DNA of 64,000 bases from Cronobacter universalis NCTC 9529 (lineage in GTDB: Bacteria > Pseudomonadota > Gammaproteobacteria > Enterobacterales > Enterobacteriaceae): the NCBI RefSeq assembly GCF_001277175.1, contig NZ_CP012257.1, forward strand, positions 2,790,001 to 2,854,000, given 5' to 3'. Below, one piece after another: positions 30,739-37,900 of this stretch; positions within the stretch are counted from its first letter, which is position 1; every line of letters begins with the position of its first letter. Made by a program: the position numbers and the translations under genes. The notes beneath the pieces were generated by a model. It saw nothing but the letters and a program-made list of their open reading frames with translations. It was not told the DNA's origin and did not search any database.

Positions 30739-31311
30739 TCAGTTGGTAGTGCCCTGACTAACAATAACCCCTTGAACCTTATCGTCTTTCAGATAGTACA
30801 TAATGCTGTTACTCTGAGTGTATTTATCTGATTTCTTGATATCCTTGTAATACATAACGATATCTTTCTTAAGTTTATTATTAAAATAATTCGCTACTTC
30901 TTCTTTCGTCGTCAACACCGGCGCCTTAACAGATACTTTTAATACGCCCTTGTAGAGGGGACAAGGCGATCCATCTTTCGCTATAGCGACTGCGGTTAAA
31001 TTCCCCGCCCCCATCTCATTATCTGAAATAAACCAATAATTGATATCTCCTGATTTAAGGCAAATCCAGGAAGCCAGATTATCTTTATTTACCTTCACAC
31101 CGGCATTCTTAGCGATAGATTCAAGCGTGTTAATCTCAAACTTATACTCGGTGGCTCCTGCGACAATGACAGGCACCAGATCTTTATCTGTCTCATGATT
31201 ATCTGAATAGACTTCAGTAATATCATCGTAATACCTTGCCCCAAACCCCGTCATTTGGGTTGCCCCGCACGTACCCGCAATCAGACACAATAATATAAAA
31301 TTATATTTCAT
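30739..31311 (-). CDS. Putative periplasmic immunity protein for the adjacent Tlde1-like effector
   Basis: The 190-residue protein has an N-terminal signal peptide (MKYNFILLCLIAGTCGATQ) and no membrane segment after it, so it should be periplasmic. Apart from that I do not recognise a domain; it is rich in K, D, N and Y and low in GC, unlike the core genes. It starts one base after the effector stop codon (TGA then G then ATG), so the two are translationally coupled. Effectors of the Tlde1 family act on periplasmic peptidoglycan and are paired with secreted immunity proteins, so location, export and coupling all suggest immunity. This is inference from context. Confidence 0.65.
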   Translation of the reverse strand: MKYNFILLCLIAGTCGATQMTGFGARYYDDITEVYSDNHETDKDLVPVIVAGATEYKFEINTLESIAKNAGVKVNKDNLASWICLKSGDINYWFISDNEMGAGNLTAVAIAKDGSPCPLYKGVLKVSVKAPVLTTKEEVANYFNNKLKKDIVMYYKDIKKSDKYTQSNSIMYYLKDDKVQGVIVSQGTTN

Positions 31312-31312
31312 C

Positions 31313-31681
31313 TCAGTCTTCCACTACCAGGATCTTGTCGCTGCTATCATTAATAGCCATACGTCCTTGCAGGTTTAAAATAATACAACCATCAGATGCC
31401 TGTGTTGGGTGCGCTCCGCTGTTACCATGTATCATAAAACCATCACGCCCGCACATCTGGTTTTCAATATAAGGTGTAAGCCGCATTGTATATGCTCTTG
31501 TCCGTGGATGATTGAATGCGGGGCCTATAGTGTAAGTGCCTCTCGGCAATGGTCCCCTGTTACTGATACATTCGTTTGCAGAATCATTCCAGTATTCCGG
31601 CCTGCCTGAGTACTCAGCATCGAATTGATAAGTACCGTCCAGGTAGAGCTTATGCACGCTGACTTTATATACCCAGGGCAT
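31313..31681 (-). CDS. Tlde1-like (DUF2778) L,D-transpeptidase-type type VI secretion effector
   Basis: The 122-residue protein starts MPWVYKVSVHKLYLDGTY and has PLPRGTYTIGPAFNHP followed by the active-site region FMIHGN...ASDGCIIL. His85 and Cys99 are the likely catalytic pair. This matches the DUF2778/Tlde1 family, whose Salmonella member cleaves and exchanges D-amino acids in target-cell peptidoglycan tetrapeptides. The start at 31681 has an ideal AAGGAGG site seven bases upstream; the longer frame to 31744 runs into hcp. It lies 23 bases after hcp and is coupled to the immunity candidate. No signal peptide is present, as expected for cargo carried by Hcp. Confidence 0.83.
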   Translation of the reverse strand: MPWVYKVSVHKLYLDGTYQFDAEYSGRPEYWNDSANECISNRGPLPRGTYTIGPAFNHPRTRAYTMRLTPYIENQMCGRDGFMIHGNSGAHPTQASDGCIILNLQGRMAINDSSDKILVVED

Positions 31682-31704
31682 TATGCGGCCTCCTTGCTGT
31701 TCCA

Positions 31705-32172
31705 TTAATCTGAATAAAGAATATTTCCATCGAGGTAGTGCCACGTAATCTTTTCGTAGGCTAAGTAGAACGCTTCAAGGTGGTTGAGTTTCTCGTAACG
31801 TGAACCCTTTATATCCATCATAAGGGGTTCAACTTCGTTTACCCTTACGTTCTCCATTGTCACCCTAAAGTACTCTTCTTCTTGCCCATTGTGATTGATT
31901 CGATAGAACTTTAAGACAGCTTCTTTGAACTTCCTGCCCGATGATACGCCCTGATACAGATAAGGTGATGAGCTATCCAGCTCTTTAATTAAGAAATAAT
32001 CACCATGCAGACGTTTACTGACAACCTTACCTGTACGATCATCTACAGGTAGCTCTACTGTGTGCATAAATTCCTGGATTTCTATAGCGCCTTCGCGACC
32101 TTTTACATCCACGGAACCCTTAACAAGACTGCCACTGTCATCCTTTAGCCATAAATAAACCGGAGTTGCCAT
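31705..32172 (-). CDS. hcp: Hcp, type VI secretion system tube protein (orphan copy)
   Basis: The 155-residue protein begins MATPVYLWLKDDSGSLVKGS, contains IKELDSSSPYLYQGVSSG and ends HLEAFYLAYEKITWHYLDGN, all typical of enterobacterial Hcp. Hcp hexamers stack into the expelled tube of the type VI apparatus and can carry small effectors in their lumen. No other type VI structural gene is in the window, so this is an orphan copy feeding an apparatus encoded elsewhere. It heads an hcp-effector-immunity operon with AAGGAAAAAAG just before its ATG, and it is AT-richer than the core genes. Confidence 0.93.
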   Translation of the reverse strand: MATPVYLWLKDDSGSLVKGSVDVKGREGAIEIQEFMHTVELPVDDRTGKVVSKRLHGDYFLIKELDSSSPYLYQGVSSGRKFKEAVLKFYRINHNGQEEEYFRVTMENVRVNEVEPLMMDIKGSRYEKLNHLEAFYLAYEKITWHYLDGNILYSD

Positions 32173-32511
32173 CTTTTTTCCTTGTCAAAATCAATCCATA
32201 AAGAAAGAGTTAACTGTTTGCAGCACCACAGCTTGAAAAAAATAATTTCCATGAATTCTGCAAACTATCTAAGTTCGAGTTTATGCTCAACTTTTTCATT
32301 ATCCATTTCCATTGTGTAACCTCTCTTGTTTTTTTGTGTATGTATGCTTCACAACATGGTTAATTACATGTTTGATAGATAGCATATAATTCGCCAGGTG
32401 ATATCTATTTATATTCACAAAAAAAATGAGTCATCATAAATTTATAAGATGCTTCAGTGCCATTTAAAAAAGCTTCCAATAATGCCCTCACACCACCAGG
32501 CGTCAAACGCA
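32173..32511. other. AT-rich gap upstream of hcp
   Basis: This 339-base stretch of low GC between hcp and the DUF1493 gene has no convincing ORF. It should contain the hcp promoter, which I could not fix. No repeats or insertion sequence ends were seen. Confidence 0.5.
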
Positions 32512-32829
32512 TTAATCTTCAATCCAGCGCCCCGCCTTTGCTGAGGCAATCAACATTTGCACCGTCAGCGGCGAAGGTTGATGTTTATCGCTTTTTAAAT
32601 AACCCGGAAGAATCGCATTAGGCAGAAAAAATATCCCTTCTTGCGGAAAATATTTACGGAAGTCAAAAGAGGAATAATTCACATTGAACACGGTAAAGTA
32701 TTCCTCGAAGAAGGCTTGCGCATCCTCTGGCAGGACGCAATATTGACCGGTGCTTAACGAATCTTCATCCGCCATATCCCAGAAATGCTTTTTTATTAAC
32801 GCCCGAACGCCGTCTTCTGTACTCATCAT
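32512..32829 (-). CDS. DUF1493 family protein
   Basis: The product of about 105 residues matches the DUF1493 family of enterobacteria, with EDAQAFFEEYFTVFNVNYSSFDFRKYFP, FLPNAILPGYLKSDKHQPSPLTVQMLI and a terminal AGRWIED. The function is unknown. The start is taken as one of two adjacent ATG codons at 32829/32826 because family members start near (M)ST/VTTEDEVRALI. The frame is open up to 32922, and the extra residues (YGSPEVVGYTYVMIAGIM) look like part of a different small membrane protein. It is next to the type VI cassette, but a link is not shown. Confidence 0.8.
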   Translation of the reverse strand: MMSTEDGVRALIKKHFWDMADEDSLSTGQYCVLPEDAQAFFEEYFTVFNVNYSSFDFRKYFPQEGIFFLPNAILPGYLKSDKHQPSPLTVQMLIASAKAGRWIED

Positions 32830-32954
32830 AAATAGTCCGATGGATGACAATCTCATTATCCCTGCAATCATGACATAAGTATAACCCACCACTTCTGGCG
32901 ACCCATAAGCACGCCCCACCAAATCAGCCCTGCACCGATTGCTATCCGCTTCAT
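32830..32954 (-). pseudogene. Possible frameshifted small membrane protein upstream of DUF1493
   Basis: From ATG 32954 the minus strand encodes MKRIAIGAGLIWWG and stops after 28 codons. In the next frame, VGRAYGSPEVVGYTYVMIAGIM continues without a stop into the DUF1493 frame. Joining the two by one base gives a plausible hydrophobic protein of about 40 residues, as if one base had been lost or gained around 32905-32915. This may be a small gene broken by a frameshift or a sequencing error. Evidence is only the reading frames. Confidence 0.3.
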
Positions 32955-33060
32955 TTTTTTATACATAATTAGCCTTGCCCGGCCGGGAATGGCGCAGGAA
33001 GATAGCGCCCTGACGGTAACAAAATCAACGGGGCGCAGCGCCCTGACATGTGGAGAAGGT

Positions 33061-33387
33061 ATGTTGAAAACCAGAATGATCGTAGCGGGAGTGCTGTTGA
33101 TGTCGGTGGCCTCTGCATTCGCCGCGGATGTCGTAAAACCCAAATCCATCGATAGCTATGAAGTGAAAGAGTTTCACTCCGATTCCAAAAAATACACCAT
33201 CGGCGACATCGTGCCAGACCTCTACCGCACCGAGCAGTACAACATCAAACAGTGGCAGATCCGTAACCTGCCTGCCCCGGAAGCGGGCACGCACTGGACT
33301 TACATGGGCGGCTACTACGTGCTTATCACCGATGCCGATGGCAAAGTCGTGCGCGCCATGAACGGCGACATTTTCTACCACCGTTAA
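33061..33387 (+). CDS. RcnB-family periplasmic protein
   Basis: The 108-residue protein has a signal peptide ending ASAFAAD, then the RcnB/YohN domain with IGDIVPDLYRTEQYNIKQWQIRNLPAPEAGTHWTYMGGYYVLI and a terminal GDIFYHR. E. coli RcnB is a periplasmic protein needed for proper nickel and cobalt homeostasis together with the RcnA exporter. The start ATG 33061 follows GGAGAAGGT; an upstream ATG at 32989 would spoil the signal peptide. No rcnA or rcnR lies nearby, so the metal link is by family only. Confidence 0.9.
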   Translation: MLKTRMIVAGVLLMSVASAFAADVVKPKSIDSYEVKEFHSDSKKYTIGDIVPDLYRTEQYNIKQWQIRNLPAPEAGTHWTYMGGYYVLITDADGKVVRAMNGDIFYHR

Positions 33388-33394
33388 TTCTTCT

Positions 33395-33430
33395 GCGCCT
33401 GAAACGCCGCCCGGCGATCAGGCGCGTCTT
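33395..33430 (+). terminator. Terminator of the rcnB-like gene
   Basis: A long two-part hairpin (GCGCCTGA/TCAGGCGC outside, CGCCG/CGGCG inside) is followed by GTCTTTCCT. It starts eight bases after the stop codon. The T-run is weak but the stem is strong. Confidence 0.7.
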
Positions 33431-33553
33431 TCCTGTCGTTATCTCAAAACGCTTTTTTGCTCACACCCCTTAATACGCGTAGTGGTGCAAAAAGGCACCG
33501 CCCGCTACACTCGCCATACCCATCAACCTGATGAATATAAAAGGAGGACTCTT
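33431..33553. other. Leader/promoter region ahead of the ABC-F transcription unit
   Basis: This stretch holds a small hairpin (GGTGC, AAAAAG, GCACC around 33484-33499) and a possible -10 hexamer TACACT at 33506-33511, but no good -35 at the normal distance. It most likely contains the promoter of the short leader ORF and the ABC-F gene. Confidence 0.35.
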
Positions 33554-33637
33554 ATGCTGTGCTGTGAATTGTTTGACTATTCACATCATTTTGGCGATCG
33601 CCAGAGCTCAGGCATTACCGGTATCGTGCTGCGATAA
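33554..33637 (+). CDS. Short leader ORF (27 codons) upstream of the ABC-F gene
   Basis: An ATG preceded by AAAGGAGG (33540-33547) at a good distance opens a 27-residue frame, MLCCELFDYSHHFGDRQSSG plus seven residues, ending at TAA. I do not know this peptide. Its last third (33606-33612, GCTCAGG) is the exact complement of 33644-33650 (CCTGAGC), seven bases past its stop. The second element can instead pair further downstream. ABC-F resistance genes are often controlled by such leader peptides through ribosome stalling, so a regulatory role is likely, but it could also be a free small protein. Confidence 0.6.
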   Translation: MLCCELFDYSHHFGDRQSSGITGIVLR

Positions 33638-33682
33638 CTGGCCCCTGAGCGAAGATCCCATCACATAACCCTTCTCCAGGGC
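33606..33682 (+). promoter_or_regulatory. Mutually exclusive hairpins after the leader ORF (putative attenuator)
   Basis: GCTCAGG at 33606-33612 pairs perfectly with CCTGAGC at 33644-33650, enclosing the leader stop codon. The partly overlapping GCCCCTG at 33641-33647 can pair, with one bulge, with CAGGGC at 33677-33682. Only one of the two can form at a time, and a ribosome on the end of the leader ORF would block the first. There is no T-run after the second, so the mechanism, if real, may act on translation. Confidence 0.4.
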
Positions 33683-33712
33683 TTACCAGATTATCGTCAG
33701 CGATGTTTGACG

Positions 33713-33728
33713 AGGCATAGCTATGCCT
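33713..33728. repeat. Perfect 16-bp palindrome just upstream of the ABC-F gene
   Basis: AGGCATAGCTATGCCT is its own reverse complement and ends 18 bases before the ABC-F start codon. It could be an operator or a hairpin near the ribosome binding site. Confidence 0.55.
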
Positions 33729-33746
33729 GAAAATTCTGAGTAAGCG

Positions 33747-35468
33747 ATGAGCACATTACTGACGGCGCACTCTCTGCGCATTGATTCCCCGTTTGGCCCG
33801 GTGCTGAACGCCCTTTCCTTTACCCTGAAAAAAGGCGACCGCATTGGCCTCATCGGTCATAACGGCTGCGGCAAAAGCACGCTTCTGAAAGCGCTGGACG
33901 GCACGCTTGCGCCTGCCGAAGGCGTTGTGACGCGCGCGGCGCGCTGTCTGCTGGCGCGCGTGGAGCAGCATCTGCCGGACGAACTGCATCAGCAGACGCT
34001 ACTGGAAGCGCTGCTGGCCCGGCTGCCTGAGGCCGAGCGTGAAAGCAGCGTCTGGCGGGCGCAGGCGTTGCTGGCGAATATGGGCTTTGCCGAGGCGGCC
34101 TGGTCGCTCACGGCCGGCTCGCTCAGCGGCGGCCAGCACACCCGCCTGCTGCTGGCGCGGGCGTTGATCGTCTCGCCCGATCTGTTGTTGCTTGATGAGC
34201 CAGGCAACCATCTCGATCTTCCCACCCTACTGTGGCTGGAGCGGTTTCTGGCCCGCTGGAACGGCAGCTTTATTCTGGTCTCCCACGACAGCGCGCTGCT
34301 GGACAGCGTAACCAACCGTACCTGGATCCTGCGCGACGGTCAGCTTCAGTCGTTCGATCTCCCCTGTACGCAGGCGCGCGCGGCGCTGGCGGCGCGTGAT
34401 GAGAGCGATGCCCTGCGCCATAAAGCGGAGCAAAAAGAGATAGATCGCGTGACGGCGAGCGCGAAACGGCTCGCGACGTGGGGACAGGTCTATGACAACG
34501 AAGATCTCGCGCGCAAAGCCAAACAGATGGAAAAACAGGTGGCGCGGCTTAAAGAGGAGCAAACCGAACTGGCGCAGGGCAGCCGCTGGCGGCTGACGCT
34601 CTCCGGCGACGCGCTGGCGGCGGATCGCCTGCTTGAGCTGGAGAACCTGGCCGTCAGCGCGGCGCCTGATGCGCCGACGCTGTTTACTCTGCCCCTGGCG
34701 CGGCTCAAAAGCGGGGATCGCGTGGCGCTGCTCGGCCACAACGGCTGCGGCAAATCGTCGCTGCTGCGCCTGCTGTGGCGGCAGTGGCAGGCGGCGGAAA
34801 CGGTTCCCGGCGTCACCTTTCATCCGCGCGTGTCGCTCGGGTATTACGATCAGTCGCTGCATCAGTTACCGGATAACGCCACGCTGCTGGAGGCGCTGGA
34901 GCCGTTCGCCCCTGAGTTGCAACAGCGTAAGCTCGCGCTTATCAGCGCCGGTTTTCCGTGGGCGCGGCACGGGCAGCGGGTCGACACGCTCAGCGGCGGC
35001 GAGCGCTCGCGCCTGCTGTTTGTCGGCCTGTCGCTTGCGCGCTATTCGCTGCTGATGCTGGATGAGCCGACCAACCATCTCGATATGGAAGGCAAAGAGG
35101 CGCTGGCGCAAACCCTGCAAACGTTTGAATGCGGGCTGTTGCTGGTGACGCACGACAGAACGCTGATGGAGGCGAGCTGTAACCGCTTCTGGCTCGTGGA
35201 GGATGGCGGTTTGAGCGAATGGCACAACATGGACGCGCTGATGACGCGCCTGCGCGCAGCGCCGATGCAGGAGGCGATGGATGTGGCCGATGCAGTCACC
35301 GGGCCGTCTGAGACGAACAGCGACGCGCATCTGCTGGAGCGGCTGATTGAGCTGGAGGCGCGGCTGAATGCCGACCTCGAACGCAAACCGCGCCACCAGA
35401 AGCCCGCGCTGCAGGCCGAGTGGCGTAAGGAGATAGCGCACCTCAGCGCCGCGCTGGGGCTGGAGTAA
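33747..35468 (+). CDS. ABC-F family ATPase (translation factor/possible antibiotic resistance protein)
   Basis: The 573-residue cytosolic protein has two ABC ATPase domains in one chain and no membrane segments. Domain 1 has Walker A GHNGCGKST at about residues 37-45, signature LSGGQ and Walker B LLLLDEPGNHLD. Domain 2 has GHNGCGKSS, LSGGERSR and LLMLDEPTNHLD. A charged linker of about 70 residues with a coiled-coil look lies between them, the region that reaches into the ribosome in this family. It is not one of the four usual E. coli paralogues (EttA, Uup, YheS, YbiT) by my reading. Some ABC-F proteins protect ribosomes from antibiotics. A leader ORF precedes it and a terminator follows. 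Confidence 0.9.
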   Translation: MSTLLTAHSLRIDSPFGPVLNALSFTLKKGDRIGLIGHNGCGKSTLLKALDGTLAPAEGVVTRAARCLLARVEQHLPDELHQQTLLEALLARLPEAERESSVWRAQALLANMGFAEAAWSLTAGSLSGGQHTRLLLARALIVSPDLLLLDEPGNHLDLPTLLWLERFLARWNGSFILVSHDSALLDSVTNRTWILRDGQLQSFDLPCTQARAALAARDESDALRHKAEQKEIDRVTASAKRLATWGQVYDNEDLARKAKQMEKQVARLKEEQTELAQGSRWRLTLSGDALAADRLLELENLAVSAAPDAPTLFTLPLARLKSGDRVALLGHNGCGKSSLLRLLWRQWQAAETVPGVTFHPRVSLGYYDQSLHQLPDNATLLEALEPFAPELQQRKLALISAGFPWARHGQRVDTLSGGERSRLLFVGLSLARYSLLMLDEPTNHLDMEGKEALAQTLQTFECGLLLVTHDRTLMEASCNRFWLVEDGGLSEWHNMDALMTRLRAAPMQEAMDVADAVTGPSETNSDAHLLERLIELEARLNADLERKPRHQKPALQAEWRKEIAHLSAALGLE

Positions 35469-35471
35469 ACC

Positions 35472-35500
35472 AAAAAGCCGCCCTCACAGGCGGCTTTTTT
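35472..35500. terminator. Bidirectional terminator between the ABC-F gene and the chemoreceptor gene
   Basis: Stem GCCGCC/GGCGGC flanked by five A and six T, three bases after the ABC-F stop and 20 bases from the convergent chemoreceptor stop. Confidence 0.9.
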
Positions 35501-35519
35501 AATACAGCGACGACGAATA

Positions 35520-37067
35520 TCAGGCCGAGAGGCGGAACTTCTGCACGGTGCTTTGCAGCTCTTCGGTCTGACGCTCCAGCGCGGCGGCGGCGGCGGACAC
35601 CTGCTCTACCAGCGAGGCGTTCTGCTGGGTAACGGTATCCATCTGAGTGATGGCGACGCCCACCTGCGAGATGCCCTTGCTCTGCTCTTCTGACGCCGAG
35701 GCGATCTGCTTGATGATGGTGCTGACGTTGGAGACGCCGCGGTAGATTTCCGCCATCGAATCGCCCGCCGCGTTGACCAGCTCCGAACCTTTCTCGATAC
35801 GCTCGACCGATTCGGTGATGAGCGTTTCGATTTCACGGGCAGCTTCGGCGCTGCGGCTCGCGAGGTTGCGCACCTCGCCCGCGACCACGGCAAAACCGCG
35901 GCCCTGTTCGCCTGCGCGCGCCGCTTCTACGGCGGCGTTGAGCGCCAGGATATTGGTCTGGAACGCAATGCTGTTAATCACGCTGGTAATATCGGCGATT
36001 TTCTTCGAACTGCCGGAAATCCCCTGCATGGTTTCGATAACATTCTGCGCCAGCTGGCCGCCTTTACCGGCGTTTTCCGAGGCGGCATGCGCCAGTTCGC
36101 TCGCCTGACGGGCGTTTTCGGCGTTAAGACGCACGGTAGAGGTTAACTCCTCCATACTGGCAGCGGTCTGCTCCAGCGCGGCGGCCTGCTCTTCGGTACG
36201 TGACGAAAGGTCGTTATTGCCCGCGGAAATTTCCGATGCGCCGCGCCAGATATTTTCGCTGCCGTGGCGAATCGCGCTCACGGCCTCGCGCAGCTGATCC
36301 TGCATCGCGGTCAGCAGCGGCACCAGTTTACCAACGCAGTTACGGCCAAACGGCTCCACCGGCTGGCTGAGATCGCCGCTGGCGATAAGCGTAAAGTGGT
36401 TGCGGATTTTCTCCAGCGGTTTCACCAGCAGCGCCACCAGATAGCGGTCGGTCAGCAGCAGCAGGAGCAGCCCAATGATCACCGCGATAATAATCACCGT
36501 TTTGGTGGTGATGGTCATGCTGTCGACACGTTCGCGGGTGGCGTCAAGCTTGGCGCCCGCCGCCGCGTTGAATTTCTCGGCGCTGGCACCAAAGGCGCGG
36601 CTGAAAACCGGCGTCACTTTGCCGGCATGCGCACGGTACGCGTCCGGCGCGCCTTCACGCGCCAGTTTCATCTGCGGGATCACGCCTTCATTCAACAGCT
36701 TCTGCCAGTCGGCGATCACCTTTTGCGACACCGCCGGATCGAGCGGGCCAGGGGAGAGCTGTTTAAACGCGTCGAGCTGGCGCGACATGTTGTCGAGCGC
36801 CTGCTGCACAGATTCGAGCGATTTGGCGTCCGGCGTGCCGTTTTCCATGGCGCGGGTAAGACGGGTGACGAAGCGGAAATACTGGTCGTTGCCTTTGCTG
36901 AGCACGGTCATCTGCGACACCAGCTGGCGGTCCACGCGGTTGCCGTCGGCCATCGCCGAAAGCGAATAGACGCTGTAGACGCCCACGGCCGCCCATAACA
37001 CGCAGAGTATGCCGAGCACCGTCAGCATCACTGCGCGGATGGAAAAGTCTTTAAGCAGGCCCATCAA
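35520..37067 (-). CDS. Methyl-accepting chemotaxis protein
   Basis: The 515-residue transmembrane receptor has one helix at about residues 12-35 and a periplasmic four-helix-bundle ligand domain to about 188. A second helix at about 190-212, a HAMP domain and a long signalling coiled coil with the conserved tip [30 protein letters not shown] follow. Unlike Tsr and Tar it lacks the C-terminal NWETF-like peptide for binding CheR/CheB, so it probably depends on other receptors for adaptation. The ligand is unknown. It is read from a FliA-type promoter, so it is part of the flagellar class 3 regulon. Confidence 0.94.
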   Translation of the reverse strand: MMGLLKDFSIRAVMLTVLGILCVLWAAVGVYSVYSLSAMADGNRVDRQLVSQMTVLSKGNDQYFRFVTRLTRAMENGTPDAKSLESVQQALDNMSRQLDAFKQLSPGPLDPAVSQKVIADWQKLLNEGVIPQMKLAREGAPDAYRAHAGKVTPVFSRAFGASAEKFNAAAGAKLDATRERVDSMTITTKTVIIIAVIIGLLLLLLTDRYLVALLVKPLEKIRNHFTLIASGDLSQPVEPFGRNCVGKLVPLLTAMQDQLREAVSAIRHGSENIWRGASEISAGNNDLSSRTEEQAAALEQTAASMEELTSTVRLNAENARQASELAHAASENAGKGGQLAQNVIETMQGISGSSKKIADITSVINSIAFQTNILALNAAVEAARAGEQGRGFAVVAGEVRNLASRSAEAAREIETLITESVERIEKGSELVNAAGDSMAEIYRGVSNVSTIIKQIASASEEQSKGISQVGVAITQMDTVTQQNASLVEQVSAAAAALERQTEELQSTVQKFRLSA

Positions 37068-37106
37068 GAAGTCCTCATTTTTGCCTGATACGGATATATC
37101 CTCCCG

Positions 37107-37133
37107 TTATCGGCAAACGAGGAAAAAGATGTA
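37107..37133 (-). promoter_or_regulatory. FliA (sigma-28) promoter of the chemoreceptor gene
   Basis: On the minus strand TACA, 15 bases, then a perfect GCCGATAA match the flagellar sigma-28 consensus TAAA-N15-GCCGATAA with one mismatch. The -10 element ends 40 bases upstream of the chemoreceptor start codon. Confidence 0.85.
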
Positions 37134-37136
37134 CGG

Positions 37137-37160
37137 GGCGGTAACATTTATTTTACCGCC
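37137..37160. other. Hairpin between btsR and the chemoreceptor gene
   Basis: Arms GGCGGTAA and TTACCGCC pair fully around an eight-base loop, 14 bases after the btsR stop. On the minus strand the T-run (CTTTTT) comes 10 bases later, so termination would be weak. It still marks the end of the btsSR unit. Confidence 0.5.
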
Positions 37161-37174
37161 GCGATAATTGCGGA

Positions 37175-37900
37175 TTATCCGCGCAGCCCGAGCGCCTCTT
37201 TCAGGGTTTTAAGATAGCGACGGCTGACCGGCACCGTCTGACCGTGGCGCAGCAGCAGCTCCGCCTGGCCGTTCTCCTCCAGCCGGATCTCTTTCAGATG
37301 CGCCATGTTGACCAGATACTGCCGGTGGCAGCGCATCAGCGGCGTGCGGCTCTCCAGCGTGCGCAGGGTCAGCTCGGTGAAGCCCTCCTGCCCCTGGCCG
37401 CTCGTGACATAGACGCCGCTCATGCGGCTGGCGACAAACGCCACGTCTTCCATTTGCAGCAGGTAAATACGGCTGTGGCCGGTGCAGGGAATAAATTTCA
37501 GCGCCTCCTGGCGCTCGGTGAGCGGCGACATATCCTGCTCGCGCCGCTCGTTGCGCATCCGCGTCAGCGTCTTTTGCAGGCGCTCGGTCTCAATAGGTTT
37601 GAGCAGATAATCAAACGCGTGCTCTTCAAACGCCTGCACGGCGTATTCGTCAAACGCGGTCAGAAAGACAATCCACGGGCGGGTGTCGGGATCGAGCATG
37701 CCGACCATTTCAAGGCCGGAGATGCGCGGCATCTGGATATCGAGAAAGACCACGTCCGGGCGCAGGCGGTGTACCGCGCCGATAGCCTCCACGGCGTTGG
37801 CGCATTCGCCCACCACCTCGATATCCGCTTCCTCTTTCAGCAGCAGACGCAGATTCTCCCGCGCCAGCGGCTCGTCATCGACAATCAGCACGCTAATCAT
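37175..37900 (-). CDS. btsR: BtsR (YehT), LytTR-family response regulator
   Basis: BtsR is the partner of BtsS and activates the pyruvate transporter gene btsT (yjiY) in E. coli. The 241-residue product has a receiver domain with Asp54 in FLDIQMP as phospho-acceptor and the conserved lysine in YLLKPIE. A LytTR DNA-binding domain spans about residues 135-241. I chose ATG 37900, which aligns with E. coli [11 protein letters not shown] and overlaps the btsS stop by four bases; the longer frame to 37975 lies within btsS. Confidence 0.96.
   Translation of the reverse strand: MISVLIVDDEPLARENLRLLLKEEADIEVVGECANAVEAIGAVHRLRPDVVFLDIQMPRISGLEMVGMLDPDTRPWIVFLTAFDEYAVQAFEEHAFDYLLKPIETERLQKTLTRMRNERREQDMSPLTERQEALKFIPCTGHSRIYLLQMEDVAFVASRMSGVYVTSGQGQEGFTELTLRTLESRTPLMRCHRQYLVNMAHLKEIRLEENGQAELLLRHGQTVPVSRRYLKTLKEALGLRG

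Noticed and set aside
32868..33149. 93-codon minus-strand ORF over the rcnB-like gene
   Set aside because: Its first two thirds are antisense to the signal peptide region of the RcnB-family gene; only the last 28 codons could be meaningful and are treated as a possible broken small gene.
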